A program made the position numbers and the translations under genes. A stretch of 64,000 nucleotides of DNA from Sedimentitalea sp041224545 (lineage in GTDB: Bacteria > Pseudomonadota > Alphaproteobacteria > Rhodobacterales > Rhodobacteraceae), in contig NZ_JBGFGP010000062.1 of the NCBI RefSeq assembly GCF_041224545.1, forward strand, positions 1-64,000. The letters run 5' to 3'. The notes under the pieces were generated by a model. It searched no databases. It saw only the letters and a list, made by a program, of their open reading frames with translations, and was not told the origin of the DNA. This document shows positions 33,593 through 42,603 of this stretch, piece by piece; position 1 is the first letter of the stretch, and each line of letters begins with the position of its first letter.

Positions 33593-34311
33593 GCCGGTTC
33601 GCCCTGAGCGGTCATCTGGATAAATGCATCGATCAGCGCCTGATCACCCGCGATCGCGGCGGCGGTATCGTGGCGCAGAACCCGCCCCTGATGCAGCACG
33701 ACCACATCATCCTGATCGCGGATTTCATCCACCAGATGGGTTGCCCAGAACACCAGCAACCCGGTTTCGGCCAGATCATGAACATGCGCGGTGATCGCCT
33801 TGCGGCTGCCCGTGTCCAGTCCGACCGTCGGCTCATCCAGCATCAGCACCTTGGGATCGTGAATGAGCGCGCGAGCGATTTCCATCCTGCGCCGGTGCCC
33901 GCCATTGAGAGCGCGCGCCTTTTCGCCGGCCCGCTCGCGCATGTCGAGACGCTCGAGCGCGCTATCGATGCTGCGCTGTGCCGCAGCACCCGAGAGACCT
34001 TGCAGAGCTGCAAAATATCGCAGGTTTTGCAGAACCGTCATGTCCAGATCGAGGGTTTGTTGCTGAAAGACCACGCCGATGCGCGCCAATGCAGCGCGAG
34101 GATTGCGCGCCAGATCATGGCCTGCAACGGAAATCGTGCCTTGCCGCGTCACCAAAAGACGCGTCATCAAAGAGAACAGGGTAGATTTCCCCGCCCCGTT
34201 CGGCCCCAGCAGAGCGCAAAAGCGCCCTGCAGGGAGATCGAAGCTCACATGATCGAGGGCTCGCTTGGCGCCGTAACTATACGATACATCCCGAACCGCG
34301 AGCATGCTCAT
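33589..34311 (-). CDS. ABC transporter ATP-binding protein (exporter type)
   Basis: A 240-residue ATPase with Walker A LGPNGAGKST, Walker B VLMLDEPTVGLD and the switch His in FWATHLVDEI. The signature motif is unusual: LNGGHRRRMEIARAL instead of LSGGQ, as seen in some PQQ-associated exporters. It lies between the small secreted protein gene and its permease partner in a three-gene operon. The substrate is unknown. Confidence 0.87.
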   Translation of the reverse strand: MSMLAVRDVSYSYGAKRALDHVSFDLPAGRFCALLGPNGAGKSTLFSLMTRLLVTRQGTISVAGHDLARNPRAALARIGVVFQQQTLDLDMTVLQNLRYFAALQGLSGAAAQRSIDSALERLDMRERAGEKARALNGGHRRRMEIARALIHDPKVLMLDEPTVGLDTGSRKAITAHVHDLAETGLLVFWATHLVDEIRDQDDVVVLHQGRVLRHDTAAAIAGDQALIDAFIQMTAQGEPA

Positions 34312-34317
34312 GGCCGG

Positions 34318-34749
34318 CTATTCGATAATGATTTCGACCCGCTGACTTTCACCGGTGGACCCTGGCTGTTTCAACTCGTAGCGCCCGGGCTTGATCGCGA
34401 CGAACTCGATTTCCATCGTGCCCGCCTCGTCGAATTCCAGACTGTGGATGCCAAACGGCCGGATCTCGAGGCCATTTACAACCACTTCGTTCACCCAGAT
34501 TGCACGGAAAAAGCCCGATCCCTCAAGGGCGAGTTCACCGGTTCCGTCCGCTTCGATTTCCAGTTCGTACGCGGTGCCGGATTTCAGGGTGATCGGACCA
34601 TCGGCAATCGGCTTGCCAACCGAAAGCGTCAGTTCCGGCAAATCTTCCTTGTTGGATTTTGATAGAATGCCCGCAAAGCCGAATTCATGCGCCGTGGCCG
34701 CTCCACCCAGCAGCGCCGCCGCGCAGGTGATCGAAATAAACCTTTTCAT
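34318..34749 (-). CDS. Small secreted protein of unknown function, beside ABC exporter
   Basis: A 143-residue protein with a signal peptide (MKRFISITCAAALLGGAATA). The mature part appears to be a beta-sandwich: alternating hydrophobic strands such as PITLKSGTAYELEIEADGTG and TMEIEFVAIKPGRYELKQPG. The last segment resembles the end of cupredoxin-like domains, but no obvious copper ligands (Cys-His-Met set) were seen. ATG 34749 follows GGAGAAGC; an ATG at 34764 would add five residues before the signal. First gene of the exporter operon. Confidence 0.7.
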   Translation of the reverse strand: MKRFISITCAAALLGGAATAHEFGFAGILSKSNKEDLPELTLSVGKPIADGPITLKSGTAYELEIEADGTGELALEGSGFFRAIWVNEVVVNGLEIRPFGIHSLEFDEAGTMEIEFVAIKPGRYELKQPGSTGESQRVEIIIE

Positions 34750-34780
34750 GTCAAGCTTCTCCATATCGACACCTCGTTGC

Positions 34781-34830
34781 GGCCCATCATCATGGCCCGG
34801 TTCGGGGGAACCAGATCATGATGATGGGCC
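34781..34830. promoter_or_regulatory. Long inverted repeat upstream of the ABC exporter operon
   Basis: A 14-bp perfect inverted repeat, GGCCCATCATCATG (34781-34794) with CATGATGATGGGCC (34817-34830). Inside the 22-bp spacer lies a second inverted repeat, GGTTC/GAACC (34799-34803 with 34808-34812). It ends 32 bp before the first start codon of the leftward operon. No T-run follows in either direction, so a regulatory hairpin or operator is more likely than a terminator. Confidence 0.5.
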
Positions 34831-35119
34831 AGTGCAGATGTGCGGTCTGCCCGGTCAGAATTTCACATGAGTCCCAGAGGTCAACCGCCACCAAAGGCGT
34901 AAATCATGCACATGCGTAATGATTGCCTGGCAAGAAAGACGCAGCGGCTGGGAGGCGGACTGGTACCGTTTGACCCGTCGCGAAAAAAATTTGTGCGGCA
35001 AGATGGATCCGCGGAGTTGATGCAACAGACCGGAAATACCGCCTATGCGCTCACCATCTGAAATCATAGTTTCCAGCGCGTCAGATGAACTGGGCGCTTC
35101 GCGACAAACGCGAAGGAAC
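34831..35119. other. Intergenic region without recognisable gene
   Basis: Between the exporter promoter region and the regB stop. Open frames here have unnatural composition and no family resemblance. Promoters of the exporter operon probably lie in this stretch. No clear RNA or terminator was identified. Confidence 0.4.
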
Positions 35120-36520
35120 CTAGATCTCGATCGGCTGGTTGCGACCGATCGGGACGGCGTTTTCACCGACGAGGGCATCTATTTTCTCGCGCGGCCAGAC
35201 GACCTCGACAATTGCGCCGCGGCGCTCGCTCCTGACAGTGCCACTGTGATAGGGGTCCGAGCCGTTTGCGAAACTCAATTCGGCGCCCGAACGCTCCAGC
35301 AGCGTCTTGGCTATGAAAAGGCCCAGCCCCATACCTTCATATTCCGGGCGAGCCTTGCGGTCGGATTCGCTCCGGCGTCGCCGCATGAAGGGATCGCCGA
35401 TGCGCCCGATCATCTGCGGTGGATAGCCGCGCCCGTCATCCATGATACGAACCGAAATCATGTTCTGGCTCCAGGTCGACTCGATCCACACATTCGCGCG
35501 GGCGAAATCCACCGCGTTCTGAATGAGGTTGCGCAATCCGTGGATCATCTCGGGTTTGCGCAAGACCGACGGCTGCGGCAGGTCGTCGTCAAGATCGAGT
35601 CCCTCTTCGAAATGCACCAGCTTGCCGCGATGCATGTGGGGCTCGGCCGCTTCGTTGATCACTGCCGACAGGGGGGCCTGTCGCAAATGCAGATCGTCCT
35701 TGCCCGCACGGCCCATGTCACGCAGAATGTCGCGGCACCGGTCCGCCTGTTCCCGGATCAGATCGGCATCTTCGCGCAGGCTGGGGTGACCCTCCAGCTC
35801 TTCGACCAGTTCGCTGCTCGCCAGCTTGATGGTTGCCAGCGGCGTCCCGAGTTCATGCGCCGCCGCTGCAACCACGCCGCCGAGATCGGTCAGTTTCTGT
35901 TCCCGCGACAGCGCCATCTGGGTCGCGACAAGCGCGTCGTTCATGGACTGGATTTCCGAACTGATGCGCCGCGAATACGCCCCCATGAAAATGATCGCGA
36001 TTATGATCGCAGCCCAGTTCCCAAAGACAAAGAAATCCGGAATGCGCAGGATCAGCCCCTGATCGGTCCGCAGGGGAATGTTGAACATCGCCAGGAACGT
36101 CACCAGGATGATCGCGGTGCTGCCGATCACAACGGTTGCGCGCAGGCCCAGCACCGTCGCCGAAATCGTAACCGGCCCCAGCAGGAGGAGCGCGAACGGA
36201 TTGCTCAATCCTCCGGTAAGGTAGAGCAGAAACGCCAGTTGCAGCAGGTCGAACAGCACCATCATGAAATTCTCGAATTCGGAAAGGCGCTTACTTTTGG
36301 GAAACACGAAGATCGCGACAAGGTTCCCGATCACCGAAATGCCCACGGTCAGTAAACACAGGCCGATCTCGAGCTGCAGGCCAAAAATCTGCGTTGCGAT
36401 GGTGATGGCCGCCAATTGTCCCGCGATGGCAACCCATCGCAACAGGATCATCGTACGTAGCCTAATCCAGCTGCCACGTGGCTGACCATGCAAGAGGCCG
36501 ACTTCGGATGCGATCATCAT
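35120..36520 (-). CDS. regB: Redox-sensing histidine kinase RegB/PrrB
   Basis: A 466-residue membrane kinase, close to the usual RegB length. About six membrane helices lead, with the ubiquinone-binding heptapeptide GGLSNPF between them. The H-box is AAAAHELGTPLATIKL, and the conserved redox Cys follows in EQADRCRDILRDMG. The ATPase domain shows NLIQNAVDFA, MDDGRGYPP and GMGLGLFIAKTLLERSG. It phosphorylates RegA in response to quinone and oxygen state. ATG 36520 (or 36517) is chosen by length; the frame is open to 36583. It is divergent from senC and regA. Confidence 0.93.
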   Translation of the reverse strand: MMIASEVGLLHGQPRGSWIRLRTMILLRWVAIAGQLAAITIATQIFGLQLEIGLCLLTVGISVIGNLVAIFVFPKSKRLSEFENFMMVLFDLLQLAFLLYLTGGLSNPFALLLLGPVTISATVLGLRATVVIGSTAIILVTFLAMFNIPLRTDQGLILRIPDFFVFGNWAAIIIAIIFMGAYSRRISSEIQSMNDALVATQMALSREQKLTDLGGVVAAAAHELGTPLATIKLASSELVEELEGHPSLREDADLIREQADRCRDILRDMGRAGKDDLHLRQAPLSAVINEAAEPHMHRGKLVHFEEGLDLDDDLPQPSVLRKPEMIHGLRNLIQNAVDFARANVWIESTWSQNMISVRIMDDGRGYPPQMIGRIGDPFMRRRRSESDRKARPEYEGMGLGLFIAKTLLERSGAELSFANGSDPYHSGTVRSERRGAIVEVVWPREKIDALVGENAVPIGRNQPIEI

Positions 36521-36606
36521 GCCCTCTGGTTGGTTGCAACGGCTGACCAAGTTGATAGGAGTCCGGCTCGAAACGTCAACCACCTCAGTTCCGGAGTCGC
36601 CTCACC

Positions 36607-37230
36607 ATGTCACGTCAATATGCGATTATCGCTGCCGTCGTTCTTGCGGCGCTCGTCGGCGGCGTCTGGGTCGCGACCATGATCGGCGGGCGCTCGGAAG
36701 ATCAGTTCGCCCAGTGTCGCGCCAGCCAGATCGCGGGCGGTGCCGACCAGATCGGCGGTCCTTTCGAACTGATCGACTCGCGCGGCGTGACTGTCACCGA
36801 CAAGGATGTCATCACCGAACCCGCGCTGCTCTATTTCGGGTATACGTTCTGCCCGGATGTCTGCCCGTTCGATGTGGCGCGGAACGCCGATGCCGTCGAC
36901 ATCCTGCAGGAACGTGGCAAAATGGTCACTCCTGTTTTCATCTCGATCGACCCCGAACGCGACACGCCAGAGGTGGTTGGCGATTTTGCCGCGAACCTGC
37001 ACGAACGAATGATCGGTCTGACCGGATCGCCGGAACAGGTCAAGGCCGCGAGCAAGGCCTACAAGACCTATTACAAGGCTCAGCCGGCCGAGGATAACTA
37101 TTACCTCGTCGATCACTCGACCTTCAGCTACCTGGTGCTGCCCGAACAGGGGTTCGTCGAGTTTTTTCGGCGCGACATGGCATCAGAGGATATGGCGGAT
37201 GCCATCGAGTGCTTTGTCGATAATATGTAA
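36607..37230 (+). CDS. senC: SenC/PrrC, Sco1-family copper chaperone
   Basis: A 207-residue membrane-anchored thioredoxin-fold protein. One N-terminal helix (YAIIAAVVLAALVGGVWVA) is followed by the copper-binding CxxxC in GYTFCPDVCPFDV and the distal His in VDHSTFSYLV. It helps assemble the CuA/CuB centres of cytochrome oxidase. Gene order regB (divergent)-senC-regA is the classic Rhodobacteraceae arrangement. Confidence 0.93.
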   Translation: MSRQYAIIAAVVLAALVGGVWVATMIGGRSEDQFAQCRASQIAGGADQIGGPFELIDSRGVTVTDKDVITEPALLYFGYTFCPDVCPFDVARNADAVDILQERGKMVTPVFISIDPERDTPEVVGDFAANLHERMIGLTGSPEQVKAASKAYKTYYKAQPAEDNYYLVDHSTFSYLVLPEQGFVEFFRRDMASEDMADAIECFVDNM

Positions 37231-37314
37231 TTCTGATACAGCGTTTGACCTTTGGCAGACCGCTGTTAATACTCGCCGGACACAATAAGAAAAACTGTCC
37301 GGGGGAGGAACCGT

Positions 37315-37869
37315 ATGGCGGAACCAGCACAGCATGAGATCGGACCGGACAAGTCGTTGTTGCTCGTGGATGACGACGAACCGTTTCTCAGGCGGCTGGC
37401 AAAAGCCATGGAGAAACGCGGCTTTGACATCGAAATGGCCTCTTCGGTCGCTGCCGGACGTGCGATTGCCACCGCAAGGCCGCCAGCCTATGCGGTTGTC
37501 GACCTGCGGCTCGAGGATGGCAACGGACTCGATGTCGTGGAAGTCCTGCGTGAAAAGCGGCCGGACAGCCGGGTGGTCGTGCTGACCGGATACGGTGCAA
37601 TCGCCACCGCCGTCGCCGCCGTCAAGATCGGTGCGACCGACTATCTGTCCAAGCCTGCGGATGCCACCGACATCACCAACGCCCTGCTTGCCAAGGCCGA
37701 TGAGTTACCTCCACCGCCGGAAAATCCGATGAGCGCGGATCGGGTCCGCTGGGAACATATCCAACGGGTTTACGAACTATGCGACCGTAATGTCAGCGAA
37801 ACCGCGCGCCGCCTCAACATGCACAGGCGCACATTACAGCGTATTCTGGCCAAGCGCAGCCCGCGATAG
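37315..37869 (+). CDS. regA: Response regulator RegA/PrrA
   Basis: A 184-residue global redox regulator. The receiver has LLVDDDEPFLRRL and phospho-Asp in VVDLRLEDGNGLDV; the conserved Lys is in YLSKPADATD. A proline linker (PPPPENP) leads to a Fis-type HTH, VYELCDRNVSETARRLNMHR followed by RTLQRIL, which is highly conserved in RegA proteins. GGGGGAGGAACC precedes the ATG. It controls photosynthesis, respiration and carbon/nitrogen genes in relatives. Confidence 0.95.
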   Translation: MAEPAQHEIGPDKSLLLVDDDEPFLRRLAKAMEKRGFDIEMASSVAAGRAIATARPPAYAVVDLRLEDGNGLDVVEVLREKRPDSRVVVLTGYGAIATAVAAVKIGATDYLSKPADATDITNALLAKADELPPPPENPMSADRVRWEHIQRVYELCDRNVSETARRLNMHRRTLQRILAKRSPR

Positions 37870-37871
37870 CG

Positions 37872-39026
37872 ATGACGGCGACGGCAGATACTCAGCCCTT
37901 GCCCGAAGGCGGCTGGTCGGAAGAGATCAGGTATCTTTCGGACGCGACCGTACTGCCCCCGACCGAAAGCGGGTTCGTGCAGGCCGCCGGCATTCTGGAC
38001 CGCGATGGCACCTATTGCGCCCATGGCGCGTTGTGGCGCAAATTTCGCCCCCTGACGACCGAGCCGGAACCGCCCGAAGGGCCGGTGGGTCGGCTGACCG
38101 GTCGATGGCTGTGGGGCGGGGTGCTATGGGCGCATTTCGGTCATTTCCTCGTTGAAAGCACGTCACGCCTCTGGGCGCTGGCACATCTTGAGAAGCCGGT
38201 CGATGGTATTCTCTTCATCCCAAAGCGACCGCGTTCCGGCGAGAAAATGCACGGGTTTCAGACCGGTTTTATCGAGCTGATGGCTCCCGGACTTCAAACG
38301 CGCGTTGCGGCCGAACCTACGCAGGTCGACGAACTTGTCGTTCCGGGACAGGGCTTTGGGCTTGGCAAGATCACTGCGGGAACCGAGCGGTTCCGGGCCG
38401 CAATCCACGCCCGTTTTGCGTGCGACATCGCACCGGACGGACCGGAGAAGATCTATCTGTCGCGCTCGGCCCTTGGGCTTGGCAAGGGCGGTCTGCTGGG
38501 CGAAGAGTATATGGAAGACCTTTTGCGGGCAGAAGGCTATGAGATCTTTCATCCGCAACACCACGACCTTGCCACCCAGATCGCCCGTTACAAGGCAGCC
38601 AGGCAAGTGATCGCCGCCGATGGATCCGCAGTCCATCTCTATGCGATGGTGGGCAGGGCCGACCAATCGGTCGCCATGATCATGCGACGCCAGTCGCGGT
38701 TCACCAACCTTCTGGCGGAAAATGTACAACATTTCTGCGAGACGACACCAACTGTCATCTCGGCACTGCGCACCGAATGGGTGCGCAAAAGCAAGGGCAA
38801 GTCGAACCGCCTTTCATTTGGGGAACTCGACCATGCGATCATTGGCGCGGCCCTCGCAAGGAACGGGTTCATCCGGGAAGGGACGGTTTGGCCGGCGCTG
38901 ACCGAAGAGGATCGGCAGCAGATCTTTGTCGACAAGGGACTGAACAGATCGGGCGACTTTGTCGAAAGCCCGTATTTCGTGCGCCAGCGCATGCGGGCCG
39001 CCCGGCAGGCCCGGCGCGCAGGTTAG
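37872..39026 (+). CDS. Glycosyltransferase family 61 protein (DUF563-like)
   Basis: A 384-residue putative polysaccharide glycosyltransferase. WAHFGHFLVESTSRLWAL and IYLSRSALGLGKGG, with EGYEIFHPQHHDLATQIARY and VIAADGSAVHLYAM, match the GT61/capsular biosynthesis pattern. It begins 2 bp after regA, so it is probably read from the same transcript. An N-terminal catalytic signal peptide is absent, indicating a cytoplasmic enzyme. The acceptor is unknown. Confidence 0.8.
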   Translation: MTATADTQPLPEGGWSEEIRYLSDATVLPPTESGFVQAAGILDRDGTYCAHGALWRKFRPLTTEPEPPEGPVGRLTGRWLWGGVLWAHFGHFLVESTSRLWALAHLEKPVDGILFIPKRPRSGEKMHGFQTGFIELMAPGLQTRVAAEPTQVDELVVPGQGFGLGKITAGTERFRAAIHARFACDIAPDGPEKIYLSRSALGLGKGGLLGEEYMEDLLRAEGYEIFHPQHHDLATQIARYKAARQVIAADGSAVHLYAMVGRADQSVAMIMRRQSRFTNLLAENVQHFCETTPTVISALRTEWVRKSKGKSNRLSFGELDHAIIGAALARNGFIREGTVWPALTEEDRQQIFVDKGLNRSGDFVESPYFVRQRMRAARQARRAG

Positions 39027-39038
39027 TGCCACCTCACC

Positions 39039-39635
39039 TCAGCCCAGCTGCCGCAAAAGAGCGTTGTGGCGTTCGATGAAGTCGCGTCGTACCTCGACCG
39101 GAGGGCGCAGGCGGATCTCGAGGTCGGCAATCAGGGCCCGGTCGGGTTCGCCAAAGAACCTGTTGGCCTCGGTTTCGGAAAAACCGGCAACCTGTGTCGC
39201 CTCCATCCAGGCGCTTATGCGATCGGCCTTCTTGATTTGGCGTTTGATCGTAAGCGGCAGCGTCGCGGGCAGGCCAAAGCGGATGTGAATGGCCGCCGCA
39301 AGCCGGGTATCGAGATCGCCATAGCCCGGCCCCACCGAATTCTTGACCGGAGAGATCATGTCGCCGATCACGTATTCGGGCGCGTCGTGCAGCAGCGCCG
39401 CCAGCCGCCACTTCACCGGAACCTTTGGCGCGAGACGGACGAACAGTTCTTCAACCAGCAGCGAATGCTCTGCCACGGAATAGGCAAAATCACCGATCGT
39501 CTGACCGTTCCATCGGGCGACGAAGGCAAGACCGTGCGCGATATCGTCGATCTCGATATCCACCGGCGTCGGATCCAGCAAATCAAGCCTGCGACCAGAG
39601 AGCATGCGTTGCCAAGCGCGTTTTTGCACAGCCAT
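39039..39635 (-). CDS. HD-domain phosphohydrolase (YfbR-like)
   Basis: A 198-residue protein. The metal-binding HD residues lie in SVAEHSLLV and AALLHDAPEYVIGDM, with a further Asp in KKADRISAWMEA. Such proteins include 5'-deoxynucleotidases, but this alphaproteobacterial type is not well characterised. ATG 39635 has a strong AGGAGGGG ribosome site, while upstream residues to 39725 are unconvincing. It follows the FkbM methyltransferase gene by 37 bp on the same strand. Confidence 0.82.
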   Translation of the reverse strand: MAVQKRAWQRMLSGRRLDLLDPTPVDIEIDDIAHGLAFVARWNGQTIGDFAYSVAEHSLLVEELFVRLAPKVPVKWRLAALLHDAPEYVIGDMISPVKNSVGPGYGDLDTRLAAAIHIRFGLPATLPLTIKRQIKKADRISAWMEATQVAGFSETEANRFFGEPDRALIADLEIRLRPPVEVRRDFIERHNALLRQLG

Positions 39636-39672
39636 ATATCGGCCCCTCCTATGGCCCGGCGGGTGATCGGCA

Positions 39673-40359
39673 TCAGATGTCGACCGGGCCGGTTGCGTAG
39701 ACGTGATTGCCATGGACCTTGCCAACCACGCGGTATTTCAGGTTGCGGAAGGTTCGGCTGATCCAGCGGGCCTGTTCGAAATACTCCAGAACCAGGATCG
39801 GTTGCCATATGTTGATAATGTGATAGGCGCCTAGCAACGCGCTTTTCTCGTGGCCTTCCACATCCAGTTGCAGAATCGAGACCTTGCGCTCGGTCGGCAC
39901 CGCATAGTCGAGCATAACCGACCGGACAGCGCCGACCCCCTCACCCGGTGCCTCGACCACACGGCTGACCCCGCCCATCTGGGACCCATCCTTGCGGTGG
40001 GTCTGAAAAAGCAGCTCGCCTGCCCGGTCGGACAAGGCGGCGTTACGCAATTCGACATTGCCAAGATCATTCAAGGCCACCGTCTGCCGCGCGGCGGCAA
40101 AGCTGCCTGGGTTGGGTTCGAATGCCCAGACCTTTGCTCCCTTTGCCATGTTGCCAGACAGGCCCGGAAGGAAATCGCCAAAGAAGGTTCCGGCATGGAT
40201 GATGTCGCCATCGCCGCAATTGGCTCGCATGAATTCGATCGTGTCCGGCTCGTATACCCGCCCGGCCAGAACCGCCCTGGCCGCCGGTCGCGACTGGACG
40301 GCTGCGGGGATGTGATAGAGGCCGAACCTGTTGTGGCCGATCAGCGCTTCGTCTGCCAT
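39673..40359 (-). CDS. FkbM-family SAM-dependent methyltransferase
   Basis: A 228-residue methyltransferase. The SAM-binding region runs IIHAGTFFGDFLPGLS with VWAFEPNPGSFAAARQTV, and the FkbM end region shows VSILQLDVEGHEKSALLGA and PILVLEYFE. Such enzymes methylate hydroxyls of sugars or lipids. With the nearby GT61 it may modify a surface polysaccharide. ATG 40359 is chosen for the ribosome-like AAAGG upstream. Confidence 0.85.
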   Translation of the reverse strand: MADEALIGHNRFGLYHIPAAVQSRPAARAVLAGRVYEPDTIEFMRANCGDGDIIHAGTFFGDFLPGLSGNMAKGAKVWAFEPNPGSFAAARQTVALNDLGNVELRNAALSDRAGELLFQTHRKDGSQMGGVSRVVEAPGEGVGAVRSVMLDYAVPTERKVSILQLDVEGHEKSALLGAYHIINIWQPILVLEYFEQARWISRTFRNLKYRVVGKVHGNHVYATGPVDI

Positions 40360-40475
40360 ATGCTGCCTTTGCCACCTTTTACCCGTACCCACGGGTTTTG
40401 GTCGATGTTGCCGGGACTATCAAGAGATGTTAGGGCCAAGCCAATCGACGCAATCAAATTGGAGAGCCCGGGCCA

Positions 40476-41870
40476 ATGTCCGAAGATTATCTCGTCAAAG
40501 ACATCTCGCTGGCCGAATTCGGCCGCAAGGAACTGGACATCGCGGAAACCGAAATGCCCGGCCTGATGGCGCTGCGCAAGGAATATGGCGACAGCAAGCC
40601 GCTCAAGGGTGCGCGCATCGCCGGCAGCCTTCACATGACCATCCAGACTGCGGTCCTGATCGAAACCCTGGTGCATCTCGGGGCGGATGTGCGGTGGGCC
40701 TCGTGCAACATATTTTCAACGCAGGACCATGCCGCCGCCGCGATCGCGGCCACCGGAACGCCTGTCTTTGCGGTGAAGGGTGAAACGCTGCCGGAATACT
40801 GGGACTATGCGGACCGGATCTTCCAGTTCGAAGAGGGTGGCGCCAACATGATCCTGGACGATGGCGGCGATGCGACGCTGTACATCCTGATGGGTGCGCG
40901 CGTCGAAGAGGGCGAAGACGACCTGATCGCGACGCCGACCTCGGAGGAAGAGGAGGCGCTGTTCGCGCAAATCAAAAAGCGCATCGCCGAGACACCGGGC
41001 TGGTTCGTCAAGCAACGCCACATGATCCGGGGCGTGACCGAAGAAACCACCACCGGCGTCCATCGGCTTTATCAGATGATGGAGAAAGGCCACCTGCCGT
41101 TCCCGGCGATCAACGTGAATGACAGCGTGACCAAGTCGAAATTCGACAACAAGTACGGGTGCAAGGAATCGCTCGTGGACGGCATCCGCCGCGCGACCGA
41201 TACGATGATGGCGGGCAAGGTCGCCGTGGTCTGCGGCTATGGCGATGTGGGCAAGGGCTCGGCAGCGTCCCTGAGCGGCGCCGGCGCGCGTGTGAAAGTG
41301 ACCGAGGTCGATCCCATATGCGCCCTTCAGGCGGCGATGGACGGATACGAGGTCGTGACTCTGGAAGACGCGCTGAGCACCGCCGATATCTTCATCACCA
41401 CCACCGGCAACAAGGACGTGATCCGCATCGAGCATATGCGCGAGATGAAGGACATGGCGATCGTCGGCAACATCGGTCATTTCGACAACGAAATTCAGGT
41501 GGCCTCGCTCAAGAACCACAAATGGACCAACATCAAGGACCAGGTGGACATGATCGAAATGCCGAATGGCAACCGGCTGATCCTGCTGTCCGAAGGCCGG
41601 CTGCTGAACCTTGGCAACGCCACCGGCCACCCATCCTTCGTGATGTCGGCCTCGTTCACCAACCAGACGCTTGCACAGATCGAACTGTGGACACAGGGCG
41701 ACAAGTACAAGAACGAAGTCTACGTCCTTCCCAAGCATCTGGATGAAAAGGTTGCGCGTCTGCATCTGGAGCGTATCGGCGTGAAGCTCTCTTCGCTCAG
41801 CAAGGAACAGGCGGATTATATCGGGGTGTCGACCGAAGGCCCGTTCAAGCCCGAACACTACCGCTACTGA
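40476..41870 (+). CDS. ahcY: Adenosylhomocysteinase
   Basis: A 464-residue NAD-dependent enzyme that splits S-adenosylhomocysteine into adenosine and homocysteine. CNIFSTQDHAAAAIA, the NAD motif VCGYGDVGKGSAASL, HPSFVMSASFTNQ and the C-terminal KPEHYRY (contributing to the partner's cofactor site) are all present. The length includes the roughly 40-residue insert typical of proteobacterial enzymes. ATG 40476 follows GGAGAGCCCG. A strong terminator follows. Confidence 0.97.
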   Translation: MSEDYLVKDISLAEFGRKELDIAETEMPGLMALRKEYGDSKPLKGARIAGSLHMTIQTAVLIETLVHLGADVRWASCNIFSTQDHAAAAIAATGTPVFAVKGETLPEYWDYADRIFQFEEGGANMILDDGGDATLYILMGARVEEGEDDLIATPTSEEEEALFAQIKKRIAETPGWFVKQRHMIRGVTEETTTGVHRLYQMMEKGHLPFPAINVNDSVTKSKFDNKYGCKESLVDGIRRATDTMMAGKVAVVCGYGDVGKGSAASLSGAGARVKVTEVDPICALQAAMDGYEVVTLEDALSTADIFITTTGNKDVIRIEHMREMKDMAIVGNIGHFDNEIQVASLKNHKWTNIKDQVDMIEMPNGNRLILLSEGRLLNLGNATGHPSFVMSASFTNQTLAQIELWTQGDKYKNEVYVLPKHLDEKVARLHLERIGVKLSSLSKEQADYIGVSTEGPFKPEHYRY

Positions 41871-41894
41871 ACACGCAAACTGGAAAACGCGTTT

Positions 41895-41930
41895 GGGCAG
41901 CATTCGACGGAATGCTGCCCATTGTGTTTT
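41895..41930 (+). terminator. Rho-independent terminator after ahcY
   Basis: GGGCAGCATT (41895-41904) pairs perfectly with AATGCTGCCC (41911-41920) around a 6-nt loop, followed by ATTGTGTTTT. The 10-bp stem lies 25 bp after the ahcY stop. Confidence 0.8.
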
Positions 41931-42109
41931 GGGGATGCAAAACACGCGCCTGCCCTGAAAAACGGGCATTTGACGCCCGGGCAGTATCTCGGAATTCCGG
42001 ATTGTTGCCGACGGGAAGCCATGTCGATATTTCCCCTTTGTTTACCCTGCACCCGCCGCTAACCTTCCACCGAGCCGATTTGGCTGGTTTGCAAAGCGGG
42101 AGTTATTTG

Positions 42110-42451
42110 ATGGGCAAACGTGACGATTTGATTGCACAATATGCGGACGATCTTAAGAACAAGTGCGGTATGACGCCGGATATGGACCTTCTGACCAAGG
42201 TGACCATAGGATGCGGGCCGGCGATCTACGATGCCGATGCATCGACCGTCGCAGGGTCTCAGCCGGCCGAACTCGAAACGGTAAAGAAGAATTTCCTCAT
42301 CAAGAAACTCGGCCTCGAAGACGGCCCGGCCCTGTCGGAAGCCATCCACACGGCGATCGAGACCTACGGCAAATCCGAGCGCAACAAGTATCGCGCCGTA
42401 CTCTACTACATGCTGACCAAGCATTTTGGAAAAGAGTCGGTTTACGGCTGA
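42110..42451 (+). CDS. DUF2853 family protein
   Basis: A 113-residue protein matching the small DUF2853 family: IAQYADDLKNKCGMTPD at the start and SERNKYRAVLYYMLTKHFGKESVY at the end. Highly charged, no signal peptide and no membrane helix. Its function is unknown. GCGGGAG precedes the ATG, and a terminator follows. It stands alone. Confidence 0.85.
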   Translation: MGKRDDLIAQYADDLKNKCGMTPDMDLLTKVTIGCGPAIYDADASTVAGSQPAELETVKKNFLIKKLGLEDGPALSEAIHTAIETYGKSERNKYRAVLYYMLTKHFGKESVYG

Positions 42452-42474
42452 TTTCGATCACAGTCTGACGTTGA

Positions 42475-42510
42475 AACGCCCGCGCCCAGTGCCGGGCGTT
42501 TTGCATTTTA
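42475..42510 (+). terminator. Rho-independent terminator after the DUF2853 gene
   Basis: AACGCCCG (42475-42482) pairs with CGGGCGTT (42493-42500) around a 10-nt loop, then TTTTGCATTTT. It lies 23 bp after the stop codon. Confidence 0.75.
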
Positions 42511-42603
42511 GACAGATCTTTAAGGCTTTGCATTTGCGGAATCGGTGCCTGACAGGTTAGCAAGAGACACGGCCAGGACGGTCGGGACCTGAGATTTCAA
42601 TAC

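Noticed and set aside
34855..35178. Leftward open frame of 107 codons upstream of the ABC exporter operon
   Set aside because: Composition is unlike a real protein, part overlaps the end of regB out of frame, and no ribosome site was evident.
35045..36355. Rightward open frame of 436 codons
   Set aside because: It is opposite to regB, which carries all kinase motifs. No resemblance to any protein.
40360..40475. SAH or SAM riboswitch upstream of ahcY
   Set aside because: I looked for the conserved SAH riboswitch core in this stretch and did not find it. Only a 6-bp hairpin (40381-40396) is present.
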